A stretch of DNA of 64,000 nt from Fennellomyces sp. T-0311 (lineage: Eukaryota; Mucoromycota; Mucoromycetes; Mucorales; Lichtheimiaceae). Under the pieces are notes generated by a model. It was given only the letters and a program-made list of their open reading frames with translations, was not told where the DNA came from and did no database searches. Shown here piece by piece: positions 58,641 to 64,000 of this stretch. The position numbers and the translations under genes are program-made. Every line of letters starts with the position of its first letter. Position 1 is the stretch's first letter. The DNA is taken from the NCBI GenBank assembly GCA_025266875.1, contig JALLLT010000012.1:1-64000 (forward strand), read 5' to 3'.

Positions 58641-59641
58641 TGTGGATTCAGAGTAACATCCGTCGGTCCCAACGGGAGAGCCATCCTTGTAAAGTTCGTT
58701 GCCATGTCTCGTGAGAGTCGATAATATGTGTCAAAAACGGAAGATGACACCCAGGACCCGTGAACCAAGACGTCTTCCAATGAAGCGCCGGCAAGAACGG
58801 CAGCTGTTGATCCAAGTGCGCGAGCCTTGGGAATGGATGTTCCCTCCGGTTGTGGAATCATACGAAGCAAATGTTTGATATGATTGCTGATGCGTCCGGA
58901 GCCAATCAGGAGATGATTGTTGTGAACTGCGCGGACTAGCTTGTGGACAATGAGGCGGGGACCATTGCAACTAGGATAACGTCGCACGCAGGGTTCTTGG
59001 CAAAAACGTGTCTTGTAGGTCTCGTATGCTTGAACAGGGCAGAGATAGTCGACTTGATGACGTTGCAAGAAGATGACTTTTTCAATTCGTTGCCCATTTC
59101 GTTTTTCCTTAGGGCGTACCACTACCATTCGTAGCTCTTTTGGGTTGACCGTTGTGCGTGCATCGTCAATGCGTTCGATGTCGGATGGTCGCATGAAACT
59201 GGTGATGGCTAGCAGGAAGCAAAGCTTTCTGGTGAGGTCAATTGCGCGCATCGTGTGGTTGCTTCCCAGGTCACAAAGATGTTGGATGATCGGTTGAATA
59301 TCATACTGAGGTTTGTCGAATGAATGAATTGTTTGTTCATTAAGTGCGACAAAAAATTCGTGGTATGTATGATTGCTGGTGATGATGCTGCTGTCGGGAT
59401 ATAAGTCGAGAATTGCTGAGCGGTAATTCTGGCAAGTGCCGGTGGACCAACCCAGATGAACGCGACCATATGCCAGGAAGTTGACGAGATGAGTTGGGTT
59501 GGCGGTCAATGGATCAATTTGATGTTGTGTTGCCCAGGCAATATATCGATGTTGAATGCCTTGATAGTGCCGATTTTTGTGTTGATTATGTTCAGGATCC
59601 AACAGAATCGATGATGCGTCTTGGTTGATACCTGTGTCCAT
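58610..59641 (-). CDS. DIRS tyrosine recombinase
   Basis: Minus strand to the stop at 58,610. From the Met at 59,641 (MDTGINQDASSILLDPEHNQ) the protein shows a phage-integrase-like N-terminal SAM-like domain (YIAWATQHQIDPL...VNFLAYGRVH). The catalytic region follows: LAITSFMRPSDIERI (Arg), PKARALGSTAA (second Arg block), VLVHGSW (His/Trp) and VFDTYYRLS (nucleophile Tyr), about 344 residues. All key residues are visible. The same frame stays open far upstream, through the whole RT region, so the true start is unclear; overlap with the RT end is likely, as in other DIRS elements. It would insert circular DNA copies without duplicating the target. Confidence 0.85.
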   Translation of the reverse strand: MDTGINQDASSILLDPEHNQHKNRHYQGIQHRYIAWATQHQIDPLTANPTHLVNFLAYGRVHLGWSTGTCQNYRSAILDLYPDSSIITSNHTYHEFFVALNEQTIHSFDKPQYDIQPIIQHLCDLGSNHTMRAIDLTRKLCFLLAITSFMRPSDIERIDDARTTVNPKELRMVVVRPKEKRNGQRIEKVIFLQRHQVDYLCPVQAYETYKTRFCQEPCVRRYPSCNGPRLIVHKLVRAVHNNHLLIGSGRISNHIKHLLRMIPQPEGTSIPKARALGSTAAVLAGASLEDVLVHGSWVSSSVFDTYYRLSRDMATNFTRMALPLGPTDVTLNPQSTSASPTEE

Positions 59642-59676
59642 CAATCGTCGCCGCTTATATTCCAGGCGATCAAACG

Positions 59677-61374
59677 CTAATGCGGGTTCTTGGTCATCAG
59701 GCTCTGGTCGTGGCCTGGTGTCGCCAATACTGCTGCCTTCGGTACAACGCGTGGTTTGCTGACACTCAACTGTTGTAGAGTCGGGTACCATAGTGCACTC
59801 GGCCAACGTGGTGTGATGATGGTTGCTTGAACATGTTCTTGTTGTACTTTGCAGACGACATGTTGTAATAGGTTCCAAGGTGGACACAGGTAAACCCGTC
59901 GCCAAGGTTTCCATAGATGGGCCAGAGTGTCCGTCGCGACTGCTTGACGTTCCAGCTGCCAACTCATGTACTTGGGTACCTTCGTATTCTGGTAGGTTGC
60001 AAAGCAGTCCAGAAAATGAGGGCCCCATACTTGGTTGAGTTTGTGAAAAAACGCTGGTGAAATGCTCCACTCGAGCTGTTCTTGTAGTTGGTGAGAAGGT
60101 GGGTCGGCAGGGTTGAACTGGGACGGGACATACATTAGCTGGAGGCGAGTGCTCGTTCGAAGGCATTTGTGCCAAATGCTGGTCGCCAGTTGCATCAATG
60201 TTGATGAACGGGTCCTGCCAAATTTGTTGATGTATGCGATTGTCATGGTGTTGTCGCAGTATAAGCGAATCGTCTTGCCGCGAAGTGCTGGTTGACGAAT
60301 TGCATGGCGAATTGTCAGCAATTCCTTGAAGTTGATGTGTTGACGACGTTGAGTAGGTGTCCATTGACCCGAAACTGTCACGTCGTTGAACACAAGTCCC
60401 CATGCGTTGTCCGATGAATCGGTATAGACCTCGACTTGCAGTGTTGTCGGTAGGAAACCCTGGCCATTCCAGGTTTGGAGATGGTGTACCCACCATTGAA
60501 GTTCCTTGCGTGCTGACACCGAGATGGAAGCTTGACTGTTCCAACTGAGGCCTTTTGCCAATAGGTGATTTTTCCATGATAGAAGTTGGCGAGTGTAGAG
60601 GCGAGCTGGAAGTACTGCTAAAGAGACTGCTTGGGCTTTCCCAACAAAGGATGCGAGACGCCGTACCGTGACCAACGGTTGTTGAAGGAGCTTGCGGGCT
60701 TCGCGTCGCAGGTCGCGAAGTTTGCGCGGGGGAACTGATAGGCACATCGTGCATGTGTTGATTGTGAACCCCAGGTGTTCGATTTCCTGTGTAGGGTTCA
60801 GGTGAGATTTGGCTTCGTTGACAAGAAAACCCAGGCTGATGAGCTTGTCTCGTACCTGTGACGTATGCTTGGCTGCCAACGTTTGAGTTCGTGCAGCGAT
60901 AATGCAATCGTCTAGGTATATGGACATGCGAATGCCCTTGGACCTTGCCCAGGTCGTGACCGGTTTGAGAATCTTTGAAAACACGAATGGGCTCAGACTG
61001 AGGCCAAATGGAAGACACTTCCATTGTAGCACGTGGCCGCGCCAAGACCATTGGAGATACTTCCGACTGGATTTGTGATTCATAGTTTCCATCTTGAACG
61101 GCTTCTTGGGAACAAACCGGTTGAGTGGGCGTAGATTGAGTACGGGACGCCAGTCTCCAGTTTTCTTGGGGACCAAAAAGAGATGTGAACGAAAACCGGG
61201 TCCGGGTGGTGCGTATTCGATGGCGTCTTTGGCAAAAAGTGAGTGGACTTCCTTGTCGATGATTTCTTGTGTTGACGATGGGTGTTGAGGTGGTTGTTGT
61301 TTGATGGAATGCGGACGAGTAGGGGGAAGAGAACGAAAAGGTGTTGAAAACCTGTTTTTTACGACAGACAACAC
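59677..61374 (-). pseudogene. DIRS reverse transcriptase/RNase H with internal deletion of RT motif A
   Basis: Open for 565 codons. RT begins EIIDKEVHSLFAKDAIEYAPP and FLVPKKTGDWRPVLNLRPLN. It then jumps from KPFKMETMN straight to HKSSRKYLQWSW. In the family, about 25-30 residues including motif A (the L-D-L-x-D-A-Y/F Asp) belong between these. The frame is kept. Downstream motifs are present: GLSLSPFVFSKIL, MSIYLDDCII (Asp pair), then RNase H (EVYTDSSDNAWGLVF, INFKELLTIRHAI). Without motif A the polymerase lacks one catalytic Asp and should be inactive. The C-terminal methylase-like region of some DIRS elements is not evident. Confidence 0.85.
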
Positions 61375-61430
61375 CTATGAAGAAGAGGAGAAGCGTTGCC
61401 AAGTGGTGAAGAAGTGTTGTAAACGTCCAC

Positions 61431-62306
61431 CTACTGGTCGTTGCAGTTTGTTGTTCGGCGTCGGCTGGTGTTTCTCCCACGCAACGGAAAACCTGATTGG
61501 CCTCGAGTGTTTTGTTGATGTGGGCGTTCAAACGCCCTTGTTTGTTGTGCTGTCCTATCAGATGACTGATGTGTTGGTGTTTCGATAGTTCGACCGGCGT
61601 TCGGTCGATGGGTTGTCTGTGGACGACGTGTAGCACAGCGCAATGCTTGAGTGAGCTGAGTCTGCTCCAACACCCGAGTGGCATCCAGTAATAGTGGATT
61701 TGGAAGCTGTGAATCTTGGACTGGTGTAGAAGCAAGGCCAACATCGCGACAAATACTATCGGTTCAGGTCTGTGTAACGACGGACGCCACATCGGATAGT
61801 AAAGCATGGATAGTGTTTGCAAAACGTAAAGCAGTAGAGATGGAAACTTGATCTGTACGCAGAACGTCATGAACAAACAAGTCGATAGGTCTGGTAATAC
61901 CAGACAATCGGTATTGGATAGCGCGGAGTTGGCGATCCATGTGTTTTGCGCGCTCACTGACATCAATGTCATTAAGGGGTAGTGGTTGGTACTGGCGAGC
62001 GGTGTTACGAGGACATTCGTAAAGGAAGGCTCGTCGAGTATCATCATCCATGATGGTTCGGAAAAAGTCGGTACCCATGCTGGGCAACGCTTCGAGAAAC
62101 CCAGGGTACGGCGTGAGAAGCATGGTCGGTGCTTGTTCAGAAATGTGAGGGTCGTCATTGAACTCCATGGTGTCGTCACCATCTGCCATAGGAGGGACAT
62201 TTGGATGTGTGACCTGTGCAGTTTCAAGGGCGGAAATGCGTCGAACCAGTTCATTGAGAGCAGTAGAAACATCCAAAGTAGCGGTGGTCTCATGAGACAT
62301 GATCAA
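61431..62306 (-). pseudogene. DIRS ORF1 (gag-like), one in-frame TGA
   Basis: Starts MSHETTATLDVSTALNELVR, a short coiled coil (LVRRISALETAQ), then a helical gag-like region (FLEALPSMGTDFFRTIMDDD, AKHMDRQLRAIQYRLSGITR, LRFANTIHALLSD). A TGA at 61764-61766 (VVTQT*TDSICRD) is the only break. The frame continues through a Gln/Arg/Thr-rich tail (ATRRPQTTHRPNAG, GRNTSRRRTTNCNDQ) to 61,431. CGA to TGA is the simplest cause. Confidence 0.72.
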
Positions 62307-62485
62307 ATTATGGATTTCGACGGATGTGTTCCAGGAGCGAAAGAAAAAATGATATCGTATTTGTATAAACTAGTATAGCATTTTATTTCTTTGGATTTCG
62401 GCCAATAAAGGAAAAAATGAATACACAATCTGCTTCAGCGTCACCTACCAAAGAATAATAAGTATTATACCTATGTCTACATACT

Positions 62486-63007
62486 TTATCTATGCCTTTT
62501 TCCCCAAATTATGACTATGTGACCCATCATTTCCTTAAACTTGTTCTCCATATAGCTCTGTTGAATCATTAATAGTGTATCTACATATCCTGCTAGTTTA
62601 TTCGTATGTAATTTTCCATTATGCAACCACCATTGTAACTGACATCGCTGCTCCTCATCTGTGCCATTGAAAGCGAGATGTACAAAGACATTCCACTTGC
62701 TGCTTCTTCTGGTTGCTTTAGGTAGGTTTGGGATATTTCTGTGCGAAGTAGAGTCCATAGTGTTGGTATTATTTACGCGACGATACGTGACAACAAATGC
62801 TGTGAAGGTTGCAGTGTAATAAAATGGGGGGTGGAGGCGGGCCTGTATAGTAGAAATTGGGGGAGCGAAGTAAAGGGGGTAGCTTTTAAGCAGTACCCCT
62901 GTTGCACTAAAGGCCTTGCGGTGTGTAAATGAAGTCAAAAATTCAGTCGCATGAGGTGGGATGATCTGACCAGAGAGGACTTTAAAATAGTTTGAATCCA
63001 TTTTCAT
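62486..63007 (-). pseudogene. Truncated copy of the unassigned gene at 53.07 kb
   Basis: From about 62,935 to 62,635 (minus) this matches 52,900-53,205, including the start MDSTSHRNIPNLPKATRRSS and LAFNGTDEEQRCQLQWWL. It then diverges (HNGKLHTNKLAGYVDTLL...) where the first copy reads DALTNEAL. Only the leader and first 45 codons are shared, so this is a broken or chimeric copy. The downstream part is unrecognised. Confidence 0.65.
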
Positions 63008-63045
63008 TTCTCTGTTCGGAGCATAATAGAGAGTTTAGGGCGTTC
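63005..63045. repeat. Sequence resembling the Harbinger left end
   Basis: TTCTCTGTTCGGAGCATAAT resembles the inverse of the element end at about 50,028-50,055 (TTCTCTGTTCAGAGCATAAT). It may mark the end of a related element, whose gene follows at 63,243. Confidence 0.5.
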
Positions 63046-63242
63046 TGAAAAATCCATTTTTCAGAATGCTCTTCCAAATTGGGAACATCGTCTGTCTTCG
63101 AAAAAAAAGTGATGAACGTTACTGACATTGTAATTGCTGTAACACAAGTCAGTTGAAATACTAAAGTGACAATAGCTTGTAAACTGCTTTTTTTTGCACA
63201 CTTTTTTCTGCTTGTTCTTTCTTTCTCTTACCATTATTATCG

Positions 63243-63790
63243 ATGTCACTTCTCTACCAAGCTGCCCAGCAATACTTGGCCGCACATGCCCGCCGCCTAG
63301 TAGAAATCGGAACGGATCAACACAGAGAGACATTTGACCTTACCAAATACTCGACTGAAGAGTGTCGATTCAACTTTCGGTTTACGCATCACCAAGTGTG
63401 CTGTTTAATTACTATGTTACAGGACTATATAGGTTATATTCATTCAGTTATATTTTTTAGCTTCGAGAAATTATGGAAGTGATGGAGCTCCCTCATGAGT
63501 TTTCTTTCTGGGAAGATGAAAATGGTACCAGACACATCATTCGTGTTTCTCGCGAAGAAGCGCTATGCCTTTGTTTGCGTCGATTAGCATATCCATCGCG
63601 ATATAGCGACCTGAAGCAAATGTTCCATCGCCCTCCGTACACTTTATCTGTTATCTTTAATGGAGTTATAGATTATATCTATAATAAATACGCCGGTCTG
63701 TTAGAGTTTACAGACTCTCAGTTTACCAAGGAGCGTATGCAGTACTTTGCTGATGCCATTCACGCAAAAGGTATGAAAAACAATTCATTA
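63243..63790 (+). pseudogene. Second Harbinger/HARBI1-type transposase, N-terminal part, cut by MITE copy 2
   Basis: ATG after a strong CT-rich leader. Exon 1 reads MSLLYQAAQQYLAAHARRLV...FNFRFTHHQVCCL; an intron lies at about 63,434-63,463. Exon 2 reads LREIMEVMELPHEFSFWED and VSREEALCLCLRRLAYPSRY, SDLKQMFHRPPYTLSVIFN, GVIDYIYNKYAGLLEF. The run ..EEAL.L.LRRLAYP.R..DL...F.R....LS.IFN...DYIY..Y is typical of the N-terminal domain of fungal HARBI1-like transposases. The gene stops at 63,790 where the MITE begins; the catalytic domain would lie beyond the window. Confidence 0.7.
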
Positions 63791-64000
63791 GGGAGTTTCA
63801 GAGTTGAAAATGGGGTTGCATATGCAAAGCATAAAATTTTTGACATAAAATCTGATTGGCTGAAAGTTTATGCAAACTTTTTGCATATGCAAAATTTTTT
63901 ATGTCACCTGGAAAATGACATAAAAAATTTTTTGCATATGCAAAAGTTGACATAAAGTCGATGGTATCACAAGCGGACATTTCGTACTACCGAGTGGACA
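63791..64000. mobile_element. MITE copy 2 (continues past the window end)
   Basis: Starts GGGAGTTTCAGAGTTGAAAA after CATTA and matches the inverse of about 6765-6948, including the GCATATGC palindromes and the ACCGAGTGGACA motif. Same family as 6143-6948, again inside a transposase gene. Confidence 0.82.

Larger units (their letters stand above)
58384..62463 (-). mobile_element. DIRS-like tyrosine-recombinase retrotransposon
   Basis: Inverted terminal repeats at 58384-58495 and 62349-62463 share over 90 bases (GACGCTGAAGCAGATTGTGT through ACAAATACGATATCAT). An internal complementary region at about 58,536-58,640 repeats both outer edges: first the inverse of 58,353-58,425, then the TAGGTGACGCTGAAG edge of the right end. 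ITRs plus such an internal complementary region, with ORF1, RT-RNase H and tyrosine recombinase in order on the minus strand, is the DIRS architecture. RT motif A is deleted, so this copy cannot be autonomous. Confidence 0.88.

Noticed and set aside
59642..62293. Upstream part of a 1,227-codon open frame on the minus strand
   Set aside because: It is in the recombinase frame but overlaps the well-supported RT and ORF1 in other frames, and it lacks domain-like sequence before about 59,700.

Overview
This window looks like eukaryotic, probably fungal, DNA made almost entirely of transposable elements. Short GT-AG introns of about 40-75 bases with ACTAAC-like branch sites, CT-rich leaders before start codons, and the mix of families (chromodomain Ty3/gypsy, DIRS-like YR retrotransposon, KDZ, CACTA/Tnp2, MULE, Helitron, PIF/Harbinger, Tc1/mariner-like, hAT) suggest an early-diverging fungus such as a Mucoromycota. 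I cannot name a species. I found no convincing ordinary host gene. One unassigned multi-exon gene (53.07-54.38 kb) exists, and a truncated second copy of it lies at 62.5-63.0 kb.

Layout. 1-438 (-): N-terminus of a hAT transposase running off the edge. 1.9-4.0 kb: two solo or partial LTRs. 4.1-7.8 kb (+): MULE transposase gene, split by an 806-bp MITE and cut at its 3' end by CACTA element B. 7,803-22,255: CACTA B, carrying a Tnp2 gene and a convergent accessory gene. Its Tnp2 is split by a 7,959-bp TA-flanked element, called E here. 22,256-40,770 (-): chromodomain Ty3/gypsy A with 125-bp LTRs, split inside its reverse transcriptase by CACTA C (24,907-37,869, TSD CAG). CACTA C carries its own Tnp2 and accessory gene and hosts a coding-complete-looking Helitron. 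40,771-46,032: LTR of gypsy B, split by CACTA D (40,860-45,905, TSD GCA), which has three genes. 46.0-50.0 kb (-): decayed gypsy B. 50.0-52.9 kb: PIF/Harbinger pair (transposase plus Myb-like protein). 54.7-58.35 kb (+): KDZ transposase. 58.4-62.5 kb (-): DIRS-like retrotransposon. 63.2-63.8 kb (+): second Harbinger-type gene, interrupted by another MITE copy.

The most unusual object is element E. It has long (about 430-bp) terminal inverted repeats with about 21.5-bp subterminal repeats. Two homologous, outward-reading IS630/Tc1-mariner-type transposases share one intron position; one keeps DDE and the other has lost it. A third small gene resembles a helix-turn-helix protein. A central 2.8-kb palindrome is built on an almost exact 45-bp lattice (135-bp higher-order units). 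Its single insertion event is proved by the Tnp2 reading frame, which closes perfectly when the element and one TA are removed.

A second theme is a repeated CACTA gene module. Elements B and C each pair Tnp2, tail to tail, with a homologous four-exon protein whose introns are all phase 0, and the element ends carry element-specific palindromic motifs. A third theme is decay. Many genes are broken by one or a few in-frame stops that one C-to-T or G-to-A change could explain, which fits deamination or RIP-like damage.
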